DNA of 64,000 nt. Source: Clostridia bacterium (GTDB lineage Bacteria > Bacillota > Clostridia > Peptostreptococcales > Anaerovoracaceae). The notes below the pieces were generated by a model. It was not told the DNA's origin and made no database searches. It worked only from the letters and a program-made list of their open reading frames with translations. This document shows, in pieces, positions 41,210 to 50,432 of this stretch. The translations under genes and the position numbers were made by a program. The stretch covers positions 62,001 through 126,000 of the forward strand of contig CABJAP010000010.1 of assembly GCA_902363595.1 (NCBI GenBank). Direction: 5' to 3'. Numbering within the stretch: the first letter of the stretch is position 1; the number at the start of each line of letters is the position of its first letter.

Positions 41210-41755
41210 CTACTGTTCGCACTCCAGTGCTTTTAAAATCACATCAACGATTTCATCCACATCAGCGAGCGCCCCTTTTCCCAAGTCCCCGCAAGCCAGC
41301 AGGCTGGCTTTGGGATCGATAAAATGATAGCCAAACTGTTTCAGCTTTTCAATGTTTGCCTGCACGATGGGATTTTCATACATATTCGTATTCATGGCAG
41401 GTGCCAGATAGATGGGCGCCCTGCCCGCCGCGGCCATAGTCACTGTGGACAGAAAATCATCTGCGATGCCGCCGGCTATTTTCCCGATGATATTGGCTGA
41501 CGCGGGAGCGATCAATACCAGGTCGGCTTTTTTTGCCAGCGAAATATGTTTCACTTCGCTGGGCGTAATTTCCTCAAACATGTCCATATAGACTTTGTTT
41601 TTGCTCAATGTCTGAAAGGTCAGCGGCGTGATAAACCGGCTGCCGCTTTCCGTCAAAATCACATCCACGTTATGCCCCTGCTTTGTCAAGCGGCTGGTGA
41701 TTTCCGCAGCCTTATAGGCGGCGATGCTGCCCGTTACCCCTAATAATACGTTCAT
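41210..41755 (-). CDS. coaC: Phosphopantothenoylcysteine decarboxylase (CoaC, streptococcal type)
   Basis: A 181-residue flavoprotein of the HFCD family that decarboxylates 4'-phosphopantothenoylcysteine in coenzyme A synthesis. Seen: GVTGSIAAYKAAEITSRL (FMN-binding), the catalytic His in SEVKHISLA, APASANIIGKIAGGIADDFL, APAMNTNMYENP and the Cys lid LLACGDLGKGALAD. It is a separate protein, as in streptococci, not fused to CoaB. GGGAGG before the ATG at 41755, which overlaps the stop of the preceding ligase gene by four bases. Confidence 0.93.
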   Translation of the reverse strand: MNVLLGVTGSIAAYKAAEITSRLTKQGHNVDVILTESGSRFITPLTFQTLSKNKVYMDMFEEITPSEVKHISLAKKADLVLIAPASANIIGKIAGGIADDFLSTVTMAAAGRAPIYLAPAMNTNMYENPIVQANIEKLKQFGYHFIDPKASLLACGDLGKGALADVDEIVDVILKALECEQ

Positions 41756-42441
41756 CTCGTTTCCTCCCAAACCCGTTTTGCGATCATATCTGCGATCTGC
41801 TCATTATTTTCCATGGAGTCGCAGGTACCGTCCCTGTGGATCAAGTAGCCCTTATGCATATTGGGGCCGATCTCCGCCAGATCATTGGCCAGGACAAAGC
41901 TGCAATCATTTTTTTGCAGGAGCCCATAGCCCACCTGTATCAGCTCTTCATGGGGCACATGGCTGAGCAGTTTGAAGCCCACCAGCGTTGTCTGCGGGCT
42001 GAGCTTTTTAATCATACGGATCACCTTGGGCGACCGCTGCATGATGATGGTCAAATCGTCGATATTGGAGCTGATCTTATTTCCTTCCAATTTGGTGGTA
42101 TCGCCGGACTTGATCTTTTCCAGAGTGGTCACTTCCCGCACCATATAATCGCTTACTGCCATGGCATGAATAACCCCGTCGATCCGTTCTTCCGTCAGCA
42201 GCCGTTTCAGCTCTGCTTCCAGATCACGAACGCCCTCGATGGGGATTGCCGTCACATTGGCGCCCTCAAGGGGCTGTGCTCTCAGTCCGTGGAGATAGTA
42301 AAGCTGGTCGATCTCCTGTGAATAGTTATCCAGAAAACGCTCACCGATGGCATGGCCCAGTCTGCCTGTGGAAGTATTGGTGATGGATCTGACATCGTCA
42401 ATTCGTTCGCTGGTTCCTCCTGCTGTAATGATGATCTTCAT
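41752..42441 (-). CDS. coaB: Phosphopantothenate-cysteine ligase (CoaB, streptococcal type)
   Basis: A 229-residue enzyme that joins cysteine to 4'-phosphopantothenate, the step before CoaC. Seen: IIITAGGTSERIDDVRSITNTSTGRLG at the start, HAMAVSDYMV, KISSN, LVGFKLLSHV and FVLANDLAEIG. It is the short, stand-alone form known from streptococci. AAGGAG lies 11 bases before the ATG at 42441. Translation is coupled to coaC by an ATGA overlap. Confidence 0.92.
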   Translation of the reverse strand: MKIIITAGGTSERIDDVRSITNTSTGRLGHAIGERFLDNYSQEIDQLYYLHGLRAQPLEGANVTAIPIEGVRDLEAELKRLLTEERIDGVIHAMAVSDYMVREVTTLEKIKSGDTTKLEGNKISSNIDDLTIIMQRSPKVIRMIKKLSPQTTLVGFKLLSHVPHEELIQVGYGLLQKNDCSFVLANDLAEIGPNMHKGYLIHRDGTCDSMENNEQIADMIAKRVWEETR

Positions 42442-42463
42442 CGATTGCTTTTTCTCCTTCTGC

Positions 42464-42826
42464 TTATTTCTGCTCAATGATTTCCAGCGTTACGCCGTTT
42501 GGATCTTTGATGAAAAAGAATCTTGTATTGGGATTGGGCTGAATCGGTCCGCCTGTGATGACAACGCCCTGGCGCTCCATTTCCGCCATCGCCTCATCCA
42601 GCGAATCCACGGAAAGTCCCAGGCTCAGATCCTCGCTGAAGCTTCCCGGGGCAGCTGTTTTGTCACAGATCAGCTCGATCTCCGCCGGACCGTCCTCCAT
42701 GAATGCGATCTCTGTGTTGGGACCGGCGGCAAATCTGCGCGCTGTATTCATTCCGATCACATCCTCATAAAAACGAATGGATTCTTCCAAATCTTTCACG
42801 TGTATGGTTGCAAATGTAAATTTCAT
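42464..42826 (-). CDS. VOC-family (glyoxalase-I-like) protein
   Basis: A 120-residue protein with two beta-alpha-beta units: FATIHVKDLEESIRFYEDVIGM and, in the second half, LGLSVDSLDEAMAEM, ending FFIKDPNGVTLEIIEQ with the metal-binding Glu. It resembles lactoylglutathione lyase but could be any VOC enzyme. A methylglyoxal synthase gene lies nearby, so a methylglyoxal link is possible. AAGGAGG before the ATG. It lies 22 bases upstream of coaB. Confidence 0.85.
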   Translation of the reverse strand: MKFTFATIHVKDLEESIRFYEDVIGMNTARRFAAGPNTEIAFMEDGPAEIELICDKTAAPGSFSEDLSLGLSVDSLDEAMAEMERQGVVITGGPIQPNPNTRFFFIKDPNGVTLEIIEQK

Positions 42827-42837
42827 CTTTATCCTCC

Positions 42838-43716
42838 TTATTCTTTGATCTTCCGATCTACTAAAACTTTTCCATCCGGGCTGAGAACCGTAATCGACTT
42901 CTTCGCTTCATCGAAAAAGTCCTGCTTTTTGCCGGCCTGGCCCAGCATATAGCGGTAAGTGAGTCCTTTATCATCTTTTGTTACCACATAAACATCCAAG
43001 ACAGCGTCATCCGGGTTCTTGACGCTGTCTTTCCAGTCAAATCCGGGAAAATCTTCCCCAAGCTCCGTAACCTTTACCTGTTTTTCATAAATCTGTTTGC
43101 CGCCGGCCATTACAACTACTTGTGCATTAGAAGGCGCTTCGACTATGAATTCGCCGTATTCAAATGTGACTTGAAGGTCAAATCGGGTTTCACCTTTGCC
43201 AGCTGACGGATCTGATCCCGCTGCGCTCCAGCCAAAGTCGGTGGATATGTACGGGTTTTCGCCATCCACAGACTCGGTCCGCGTGGCCTTTTCGTCAATC
43301 AAATACACTTCCGGATCCACGCTTTTGAAAAGGGAAACTGGAAATGTTCCCACAAATGTATTTTCTTTCTGTTTTAAAGCATAGGTTTTTCCGTCTATTT
43401 TCACCTTTGCCTTTGTGCCCTCCCGGAATTCGACAGGAGTAACCGATAGTTGGCATTCCACCGTGCCTGCCTCGACAGAGATGGTATCTTTTCCTTTAAA
43501 TTTCACGCTGGTGTCGCAGAAAATCGACGGCGGCTCGGGAGTCTCAACAATGCTTGCATCGTCATAACTCTGGGTCTGATGGACGACCACAGAGCCCTCT
43601 CCGATTAAGTCCCGCACCTCTTTCACCTGAACTGCGATAACAACAATGCCCAAGATCATAGCCACAGCCGCAGCCGCACTTACAGCGATTATGATCGTTC
43701 TGGTTTTCTTATCCAT
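42838..43716 (-). CDS. Unrecognised membrane-anchored extracellular protein
   Basis: A 292-residue protein with one N-terminal membrane helix (about 7-32, IIIAVSAAAAVAMILGIVVIAV) and an extracellular part rich in beta-prone residues, Lys and Asp. I recognise no family and see no catalytic motif. GGAGGG before the ATG at 43716 decides the start over an open frame 14 codons longer. It lies 11 bases upstream of the VOC gene on the same strand and may share its transcript. Confidence 0.7.
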   Translation of the reverse strand: MDKKTRTIIIAVSAAAAVAMILGIVVIAVQVKEVRDLIGEGSVVVHQTQSYDDASIVETPEPPSIFCDTSVKFKGKDTISVEAGTVECQLSVTPVEFREGTKAKVKIDGKTYALKQKENTFVGTFPVSLFKSVDPEVYLIDEKATRTESVDGENPYISTDFGWSAAGSDPSAGKGETRFDLQVTFEYGEFIVEAPSNAQVVVMAGGKQIYEKQVKVTELGEDFPGFDWKDSVKNPDDAVLDVYVVTKDDKGLTYRYMLGQAGKKQDFFDEAKKSITVLSPDGKVLVDRKIKE

Positions 43717-43906
43717 AGCTTTCCCTCCATAACAATTGAAACAACACATCAAACACATTGTTATTTTACTACAGATTTACTTGAAATGCCATACTATTCT
43801 AACCATTGAGTGCGGCGTTGCCGGGAGCGGTGTCAAAAATTGTCGAATGAGATAATTGGTTCAACAATGTATTAATTTTCCCTTTGCCGCAACGCCATTT
43901 CGCAGC

Positions 43907-43937
43907 CAAAAAAAGCAGGATGCCCTTGGGCATCCTG
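43907..43937 (-). terminator. Terminator of mop
   Basis: CAGGATGCCC-tt-GGGCATCCTG (43916-43937), a perfect 10-bp stem, with a run of eight T on the minus strand. The rest of 43717-43992 holds nothing I recognise. Confidence 0.85.
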
Positions 43938-43992
43938 TACCATTCAACAAAAACCCGGCAGTTTGTCCGCGGATCATCTGGCCAACAACATA

Positions 43993-44205
43993 CTAATCAT
44001 CAACACCAACCATAACAGAAGTCGCTTTAATGATTGCATAAGCTTCTTTTCCCACTTCTAAACCCAGTTCTTCAATGGAGGCCATGGAAATCGTGGAACT
44101 GATTTTATTGCCTCCGCCAATATCAAGGATTACAATACCGTTTACCGCACCCTTCTTAATTTCAACAACTGTGCCTTTTAACTGATTTCTAGCGCTTAAT
44201 TTCAT
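43993..44205 (-). CDS. mop: Molybdopterin/molybdate-binding protein (Mop)
   Basis: A 70-residue protein of the Mop/TOBE family (molbindin): MKLSARNQLKGTVVEIKKG, then VNGIVILDIGGGNKISSTIS and AYAIIKATSVMVG. Such proteins bind molybdate or tungstate as hexamers and store or buffer it in the cytosol. AAAGGATG before the ATG. No other molybdenum gene is in view; a fragment of a second copy lies at 38939. Confidence 0.92.
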   Translation of the reverse strand: MKLSARNQLKGTVVEIKKGAVNGIVILDIGGGNKISSTISMASIEELGLEVGKEAYAIIKATSVMVGVDD

Positions 44206-44278
44206 AATTCTTCATCCTTTCCTCGGTCTGTCCCGTATTTTTTGCTCTGCAGCAACCGACTGTCAGAAAAAACTTTTT

Positions 44279-44512
44279 TCAGGACGAATTCTGACCGTTT
44301 TTCAGTTTTTTTAATGTATAGCTCACCACTTTCATACCCGGATTATCAAATTTCAAAACATAATACCCTTTTCCATAAATTCCAAAGTCAAAATTTAGGA
44401 AAGTATCTGGACCGAAAGGTTTTGAGGTGGAGTCTGACAGTCTGGCCCGGGACCCAGTCTCTGCACCCCAGCCCAAAGTCAACGCATCGCCCCGTTTGGC
44501 CCGCAGGCTCAT
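44279..44512 (-). CDS. Doubtful small open frame after the decarboxylase
   Basis: 77 codons whose ATG overlaps the decarboxylase stop (AAATGA), as in coupled genes. The second half (FDFGIYGKGYYVLKFDNPG ... SYTLKKLKNG) looks protein-like, the first half does not. I recognise no family; it may be a remnant. Otherwise 44206-44508 is empty. Confidence 0.25.
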   Translation of the reverse strand: MSLRAKRGDALTLGWGAETGSRARLSDSTSKPFGPDTFLNFDFGIYGKGYYVLKFDNPGMKVVSYTLKKLKNGQNSS

Positions 44513-45939
44513 TTGCCTACCGTAACTTCCCCCTCTTCATTGACGCCGATCACCTTTTCCCCGGCAGCCCGAAGGCCGGCAATATAGTCGATATCTTCGG
44601 CTTCAATTTTTTCACCCGGGCAGATCAAAGGAATGCCCGGCGGATAGGGGATGATGGAGGATGCACAGATACACCCCGCGGCATCTGAAAGGAGAACCCG
44701 CCGCTTATCCTTAGGAATATCGTAAATCCGCTTTTTTCCGGGGCTGCGGCCGCCGCCCGCCGTATGAACTGCCGCTTGCTCCTGTCTTTTCCCATTTTCA
44801 CAAAGTTTGCTGATTTCCTTCAGTCCATGGAGCAGCACATCAAAATCCCGCCGCTGATTGCCGATTCCGGTCATCAGCATGAGGATATTGCCAGTCGTAA
44901 GCTCAGCGAACACGCCCCGCTCCATCAAAAGCTCTTCCAGGCGGCCTGCGGAAATCCCAAGAAGGGTCGTATCCAGATTGATCTTGCTGCGGTCGAAGTT
45001 TTCAAGATTGTCCATGACCCGCACATTCGGTATTCGTTTGACCCCTTCATAAAAAGCATTCAAATTTTCCCGCCACTGCGCCATCAGCTCTGATCCCTTC
45101 TTCTCCAAAAGATCGGCGTTGATATCCAGGGATGCCATCAGCAGGTAGGACGGACTGGTGCTTTGAACGGCCTGGAGTTTATCTTCCAGCACATAGCGGT
45201 CCACCCGATGGGAGTTCAAATTGAGGACAGCGCTCTGGGTGAAGGATGCCAGGGTTTTGTGGATGCTGTTGATGACGATGTCGGCGCCCAGATCCTCAGC
45301 GCAGGCCGGCCCTTCGCCCGCCTGGCTCAGCAATTTAAGATGGGCTCCGTGAGCCTGATCCACGATCAGAACCTTCCCGTGCTTATGGACCAGGTCGGCG
45401 ATGGCCTTAATATCGCTGCAAACGCCGTAGTAATTGGGGCTTGGCAGTATGACAGCTCCGGCCTGGGGATTTTCCAACAGCGCCCGTTCCACTTCCTGGG
45501 GCGTCACTTGTCCCAGTATCCCGTACTCTTCAATCAGCTGAGGATACAAGTAAACCGGCGAAACCTTTCCCAGCGCCAGGGCGTTGAATACGGATTTATG
45601 GCAGTTTCGCGCCATGATCAGTTTTCCGCCCTCAGGTACGCTGGCCAGGATGGCCGCGATAATTCCGCAGCTGGTGCCATTGATCAGCAGATAGGAATGA
45701 TCTGTTTGATACAGCCGGGCGTAACGCTCCTGGGTTCCTTTTAAAATTCCTTCGGTTTGAAACAAATTATCTGCTCCCGGAATTTCTGTAACATCGCAGT
45801 CCATAAATTGATCGAGAAATTCCCCATAGCCAAAACGGCGGTAAAGCTGCGCGCCTTTATGCCCAGGCATATGAAAGGACACTGGCTTCTTTGCCGCGTG
45901 CTCCATGAGGAATTGTACCGTTGTCTTTTCTCTGTCCAC
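44509..45939 (-). CDS. Orn/Lys/Arg decarboxylase-family PLP enzyme
   Basis: A 476-residue aminotransferase-fold decarboxylase of the Gram-positive (CadA/SpeA/YaaO) type. Seen: FHMPGHKG near the N-terminus, TDHSYLLINGTSCGIIAAI, the PLP aspartate and lysine in VDQAHGAHLKL and INSIHKTLASFTQ, and the C-terminal SSIIPYPPGIPLICPGE. It makes a polyamine or diamine from lysine, arginine or ornithine; which one is not readable. I chose GTG at 45939 because AAAGGAG lies 8 bases before it; the longer frame from a TTG would include that site. Divergent from cca. Confidence 0.9.
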   Translation of the reverse strand: MDREKTTVQFLMEHAAKKPVSFHMPGHKGAQLYRRFGYGEFLDQFMDCDVTEIPGADNLFQTEGILKGTQERYARLYQTDHSYLLINGTSCGIIAAILASVPEGGKLIMARNCHKSVFNALALGKVSPVYLYPQLIEEYGILGQVTPQEVERALLENPQAGAVILPSPNYYGVCSDIKAIADLVHKHGKVLIVDQAHGAHLKLLSQAGEGPACAEDLGADIVINSIHKTLASFTQSAVLNLNSHRVDRYVLEDKLQAVQSTSPSYLLMASLDINADLLEKKGSELMAQWRENLNAFYEGVKRIPNVRVMDNLENFDRSKINLDTTLLGISAGRLEELLMERGVFAELTTGNILMLMTGIGNQRRDFDVLLHGLKEISKLCENGKRQEQAAVHTAGGGRSPGKKRIYDIPKDKRRVLLSDAAGCICASSIIPYPPGIPLICPGEKIEAEDIDYIAGLRAAGEKVIGVNEEGEVTVGK

Positions 45940-46013
45940 AAAATTTCTCCTTTCCAAGTCTCTCCATTATACTGCTTTTGTGTTAAAATAGAAAGCAAAA
46001 GGAGGAAGTTTCC

Positions 46014-47429
46014 ATGTCCCATTGCGACGCTATAGTCAATTTAAAACAGGGAGCACCGCCCGTTTCCATCGTGCTCCCAAACCAAGCCGCCTATCTGATG
46101 AACCGCCTGACCGCCTGCGGCCATAAAGCCTTTGCAGTCGGAGGGTGCGTCCGCGACAGCCTCATGGGCCGGACGCCCCAGGACTGGGATATCTGCACCA
46201 GCGCCCTGCCGGATGAAATGAAGCAATGTTTTTCCGACCTTCACCTTGTGGAGACAGGCATGAAACACGGCACCCTCACAGTGATTGTGGACCATCAGCC
46301 GTTCGAACTGACGACCTTCCGCATTGACGGCGAATACCAGGACGGCCGCCATCCAAAGCAAGTGCGCTTTACCTCTGACCTCAAGCAGGATCTGAGCCGC
46401 CGGGATTTTACCATCAACGCCATGGCATATCACCCGGATGCGGGTCTGATCGACCCTTTCAGCGGCGCAGCCGATCTGCAGGAGGGGATCATTCGATGTG
46501 TGGGCACGGCAAAGAAACGGTTTGAAGAGGATGCTCTGCGCATCATGCGGGGAATTCGTTTTGCGGCACAGCTGGGCTTTGCCATTGAAGAGGAAACAGC
46601 CGCCGCCCTTATTGACTGTAAATCCCTTTTGGACAGGATTTCAGCGGAACGAATCCGCATAGAACTGGACAAACTGCTCTGCGGCGCCGGGGCCATGAGC
46701 GTACTTTCCCAATATCGGGAGATTATCGGACAGATTATTCCCGAAGCCAGGCCCATGTTTGATCTTGACCAGAAAAACAGCTATCACATCTATACGGTGT
46801 GGGACCATACCCTTCATGTAATCGATCAGATTAAAAACACGCCCCTATTAAAACTGTGCGCATTTTTCCACGATATCGGCAAGCCGGAGATGATGACCGT
46901 TACCGAGGAAGGCTGGGGCCATTTTTACCGTCACGAGCTGGCAAGCGAACGGATCGCAGATGAGGTGCTGTCCCGGCTTAAATACGACAATCACACCAGA
47001 GAAACAGTCACTTCCATCGTCAGAAACCACAGTATCGTATTCCACCCAACGGCCAAACAGGCCAGAAAGCTGCTCCATAAGCTGGGCGAAGAAAAGCTGA
47101 GGCTTCTGATCGAACTGGAATACGCAGATGTGAAAAGCCAGAATCCCATCTATACCCAGGATCGAGTATCCGCAATCCGGGCGTTCAGCGAAAAGATGGA
47201 GGACGTGCTGGCAGCAGAAAACTGTTTTTCACTCAGGGATCTTACGGTCAGCGGCCGCGACCTGATAGCCCTGGGGATGCCTCAGGGCCCGGAAATCGGA
47301 AGGACATTGGACAGACTGCTGGATCTGGTGATGGAAGAAGAGCTGCCCAATGAGAGAGCCGTGCTTCTCCATTCGGCTGCGGAAATGTTAAATCTACAGG
47401 CAAATGTGATTGGAGGCAAAAAATCATGA
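46014..47429 (+). CDS. cca: CCA tRNA nucleotidyltransferase with HD domain
   Basis: A 471-residue enzyme adding or repairing the CCA end of tRNA. Seen: GGCVRDSLMG, the catalytic DWDI, the class II signature DLSRRDFTINAMAYH, RFEEDALRIMRGIRFAAQLGF, and an HD domain in the C-terminal half (WDHTLHVIDQ, CAFFHDIGKP, HELASERIAD). Many tRNAs here already encode CCA, so a repair role is likely. AGGAGG before the ATG. It overlaps the following gene by four bases (ATGA). Confidence 0.95.
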   Translation: MSHCDAIVNLKQGAPPVSIVLPNQAAYLMNRLTACGHKAFAVGGCVRDSLMGRTPQDWDICTSALPDEMKQCFSDLHLVETGMKHGTLTVIVDHQPFELTTFRIDGEYQDGRHPKQVRFTSDLKQDLSRRDFTINAMAYHPDAGLIDPFSGAADLQEGIIRCVGTAKKRFEEDALRIMRGIRFAAQLGFAIEEETAAALIDCKSLLDRISAERIRIELDKLLCGAGAMSVLSQYREIIGQIIPEARPMFDLDQKNSYHIYTVWDHTLHVIDQIKNTPLLKLCAFFHDIGKPEMMTVTEEGWGHFYRHELASERIADEVLSRLKYDNHTRETVTSIVRNHSIVFHPTAKQARKLLHKLGEEKLRLLIELEYADVKSQNPIYTQDRVSAIRAFSEKMEDVLAAENCFSLRDLTVSGRDLIALGMPQGPEIGRTLDRLLDLVMEEELPNERAVLLHSAAEMLNLQANVIGGKKS

Positions 47430-48418
47430 AGCTTAAAGATTTGAAAAAACCGGATCCCGGCTTTCTCAGAGTCGCTTTTATAGGAAAGGAAGTCATCGCC
47501 GACGACGGCTGCCCGTATCTGCTCATGGCCTTGGCCGAACGGGAAGCAGAAGAAGATATTTGTTCTGATTTCTGGATTCTTGGTGAAAGCGCCGCAGATT
47601 CGCTTGATGCCTGCGTCACAAACCGGGACGTTCTCCGTTATGAAGAATTTTCCGACCCTCAAGTGGTAGAATCGGTGCAGGCCAAGGCCGGGCCTTCCGA
47701 TCTCCATCCTGCCGATCCGGGCCAGCTCCTCAAAGAAATGACCCAATACCGCTGTCAGGCCATGCGGCTGGATGAATGTGAGGACGGCATCCTTATCCTC
47801 CAATATTTTCTGCGCAATGGCTGCATACCCTCAAACTGGTCTGATAAGCCCCTAGATCAAGTGCGCCTTTTCCTTTGCAAGGCCGATCCATCGGATCGCT
47901 ACTATGAACTTTGCAGACAAAAAGATACGACCTTTTCGATGCACATCGTCAAGGCTTATAATGCCCAGTTGGCCGAGCATGCCTTTTATTGTCCATACGG
48001 TACCTTTGATACTCCCAAAGTGCTGGAGCTTACGGACCATGAAGGTGAGCATATCTCAGTGCGGATCAACGGACTTTATCGTTACGATCCCTGGGCCAAA
48101 GTGGATGAGTTTTTTGCTATGCAGGAGAAACATTTTTCGGAAGAAGAAACAGTACAGTACGCTTGGGAGCAGATCATCAATTTGATCCGCTGCTGTCCCA
48201 AAGGAAAACAGCTTTTAGTTCTGGACTGGCAAATGAATTCCTGCGTACCCCGCTTCTTTGCCAAGAATCTTTTGGATGCGCCTTACTGCTATGAATTCCA
48301 AATCTTATCCGGTCTGTTCATTCCCAGCAGCGGCCGCCGCATGCGTTCCGTCATTGATGTGGTCGACGACCGTTATCACAGCGGATTGGAGATCGAACTA
48401 TTTTCTTATGAAAAATAG
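47426..48418 (+). CDS. Unrecognised cytosolic protein, paralog of the 50433 gene
   Basis: A 330-residue protein with no signal or membrane helix. I do not recognise the family. Its second half is clearly related to the protein at 50433-51386: both have CxxG/YxTFDxPK followed by a GE-hxVRIxGhY pattern (ISVRINGLYRYDPW here), LLVLDW, F-x-KNLLDAP, and the end VIDVVDDRYHSGLEIELFSY. Its start overlaps the cca stop (ATGA), so it is translated with cca; that may hint at a tRNA or RNA link but proves nothing. Confidence 0.75.
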   Translation: MKLKDLKKPDPGFLRVAFIGKEVIADDGCPYLLMALAEREAEEDICSDFWILGESAADSLDACVTNRDVLRYEEFSDPQVVESVQAKAGPSDLHPADPGQLLKEMTQYRCQAMRLDECEDGILILQYFLRNGCIPSNWSDKPLDQVRLFLCKADPSDRYYELCRQKDTTFSMHIVKAYNAQLAEHAFYCPYGTFDTPKVLELTDHEGEHISVRINGLYRYDPWAKVDEFFAMQEKHFSEEETVQYAWEQIINLIRCCPKGKQLLVLDWQMNSCVPRFFAKNLLDAPYCYEFQILSGLFIPSSGRRMRSVIDVVDDRYHSGLEIELFSYEK

Positions 48419-48422
48419 CCGT

Positions 48423-49343
48423 TTACTCGTTTTCAGGATCCCCGGCGGGCGCTTTGTTTTTTCTGCTCGGAAACTCGGAAATGATGATGGCTGCAAACAT
48501 GAAAATACAACCGATCAGCATCCGGCCCCGAAAAACTTCATTTGCCAGGGTAACGGCAAAAACGGTACCGAAGACGGTTTCCGTGGACAGCAGAATGGCG
48601 GTATGGTTGGCAGGCGCAAATCGTTGGCACAAGTTCTGCAGCAAAAACGCGAACGCAGTATTAAAGGTGACCAGATAAATCAGTCCCAGCAACGGGACCA
48701 GATGCATCTCAGGCAAGCCTGCCGGCGTATCGAAGATCAGTGCAGTAACAAGTGAAAAGACGGCGGCTATCCCAATCTCCAAAAAGGTAAACAGCGTTGC
48801 ATCCATATCCTTCATAAAGATACCGATAAATACCACCTGCAGCGAAAAGGTCACGGCAAAAAGAAAGGTCAGAAAGTCACCCAGCCCGATGGTAAGATCG
48901 TCTTTCAGCGTCAGCAGCGCAATACCAACCAAAGCGAGAAAAGCCGCGGCAAGGATTTTCTTTGACGGCTTGGTTTTCAGGATAATCCACGACAACAGCG
49001 GAACCATCACTGTGTACAGAGAAATAATGAAGCTCTGTTTCCCGGGTGTCGTATATTGCAGTCCGATCGTCTGAAGGGTGTTGCCCAAATACATGAGAAA
49101 GCCAATGAGCAGTGAGCAGAGAACCATTTTCTTAGTAATCAGCTTGAATTTTCTCATGCAGAACAACGCCATGACCAGCGCTGCTCCCACATATCGATAG
49201 GCCATGATGTTCATCGGGCTCATGTCCTCCAGGGCGAATTTTCCTGCCACAAAACCGCCGCCCCAAAAAAGAGCAACAAATAAAAGACCGATATCCGCCA
49301 TGATCATATTTCGTTTTGCTTTCACTTCGCCTTTGATATCCAC
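48423..49343 (-). CDS. EamA/DMT-family transporter (1)
   Basis: A 306-residue permease with ten hydrophobic helices in two EamA repeats; LLFVALFWGGGFVAGKFALE at helix 1 and the second repeat near 150-280 with LLSTETVFGTVFAV are typical of drug/metabolite exporters. Substrate unknown. The GTG start at 49343 follows AGGAGG by 9 bases. Convergent with the unrecognised gene at 47426. Confidence 0.9.
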   Translation of the reverse strand: MDIKGEVKAKRNMIMADIGLLFVALFWGGGFVAGKFALEDMSPMNIMAYRYVGAALVMALFCMRKFKLITKKMVLCSLLIGFLMYLGNTLQTIGLQYTTPGKQSFIISLYTVMVPLLSWIILKTKPSKKILAAAFLALVGIALLTLKDDLTIGLGDFLTFLFAVTFSLQVVFIGIFMKDMDATLFTFLEIGIAAVFSLVTALIFDTPAGLPEMHLVPLLGLIYLVTFNTAFAFLLQNLCQRFAPANHTAILLSTETVFGTVFAVTLANEVFRGRMLIGCIFMFAAIIISEFPSRKNKAPAGDPENE

Positions 49344-49561
49344 TCCATGTCCTCCTGCACAAAATCGTATACTTGGTATTCTAAATCATTTTCACAGGAA
49401 AATCAAACTAATGACGAAAATCCCCCGCTGTGGATTGCCTTATCAAAAGCACGTATATCTATTCTTAGAAAGTGATCATTTACCGTGCATTTTGCAGATA
49501 AAGATACTTATTTAGTGAGCTTCGCAGAAAATAAGAAAAGTTTCACTCTAAAACATTTAAA

Positions 49562-49786
49562 TTGAAGCCGGACTTCCGAGCGATTTCAGATTTTAGAAAA
49601 GACAACCCCAAGGCCATCAAAGGTGTATTCCGTCAGTTCGTCCACTTTTGCGAATATGAAGGAACCAAACAGACCAATGATATTGGACAGCTTACGCCCA
49701 GGGTACAAAAGGCCAAAGAAATCTTCAAGGCAAATCGCCTTGAAACGTCTACAATAAAGGCTATGAAAGCCGTAGCGGCATCCTAA
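49562..49786 (+). mobile_element. IS1182-like transposase fragment
   Basis: 75 codons beginning with KPDFRAISDFRKDNPKAIKGVFRQF, the conserved N-terminal part of IS1182-family transposases. The remainder (KAKEIFKANRLETSTIKAM) does not continue as expected and the frame ends, so most of the transposase is missing. No terminal repeats seen. 49344-49561 upstream holds nothing else I recognise. Confidence 0.65.
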
Positions 49787-49847
49787 ATGCTACAGTCCTT
49801 TTTTATCTTTTAGTCCGTGTGGTCTGTTTTGCACCTCAAAAAGGTCT

Positions 49848-49893
49848 GACAATGCCGAAAACCACTGAAATTTCAGTGGTTTTCGGCATTGTC
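49848..49893. repeat. Perfect 46-bp palindrome beside tRNA-Glu
   Basis: Two 23-base arms, starting GACAATGCCGAAAACC at 49848 and meeting at 49870/49871 with no loop. It starts three bases after the tRNA-Glu 3' end. It may terminate the tRNA transcript, though no long T run follows. Confidence 0.75.
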
Positions 49894-49895
49894 TT

Positions 49896-49970
49896 TGGTA
49901 TCGCCTAGGGGAGTCGAACCCCTGATTCAGCCGTGAGAGGGCTGCGTCTTGACCACTTGACCAAGGCGAC
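49896..49970 (-). tRNA. tRNA-Glu (CTC)
   Basis: 75 bases on the minus strand starting GTCGCCTTGGTCAAGTGG with an encoded CCA end. The anticodon arm CAGCC-CTCTCAC-GGCTG gives anticodon CTC (Glu, GAG codon), and the T arm is GGGGTTCGACTCCCC. Confidence 0.95.
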
Positions 49971-50432
49971 ATATCAAGCTGTCGAGTTATATTATAACTT
50001 TCTTCCGCCCGCTTGTCCATATCTTTTTTACATTTCTCCGGAGGTGATCGCTAGTTGATTACATTCTGCTCATATTCGACTGCTTGGAGCTGGCAGTTGT
50101 CATACCTTATACCATACTTACAGCCGGCAGTCTTCGATTTTGTTTTTTGATAGTTACTCGCAGCATGTCGAATTCCGGCCACCGGGACTCAGTGTCAAAA
50201 AGGGGACTCTCCGTGAAAAAAACGAAAATTTTTCGTGAAATTTACACATTTTCCAACGGTTGAGTCCCCACATATTCCATTTTAAGCAAGCGCATGGCCA
50301 TTCCAGCCGGATCATAGCCCGCAGACCCACAACTTTGCGAAAAAAATGCGATTTTCCACAAAAATTTTCCGGACGGAACCAAGTATCAGACCCGTGACCA
50401 AGCCAAGCCCGAAAGTTGGACAGCAAAAACTC
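49971..50432. other. Non-coding stretch
   Basis: No credible gene; an open frame on the minus strand (50154-50426) has no ribosome binding site and an odd Trp/Cys-rich composition. GGGGACTC (50198 region) and GAGTCCCC (50262 region) form a distant inverted repeat. Nothing else recognised. Confidence 0.5.

Noticed and set aside
44279..44512. A confident gene coupled to the decarboxylase
   Set aside because: Only the second half looks like protein and no family is recognised; kept as a low-confidence entry only.
50154..50426. 90-codon minus-strand open frame
   Set aside because: No ribosome binding site and atypical Trp/Cys/Phe-rich composition.
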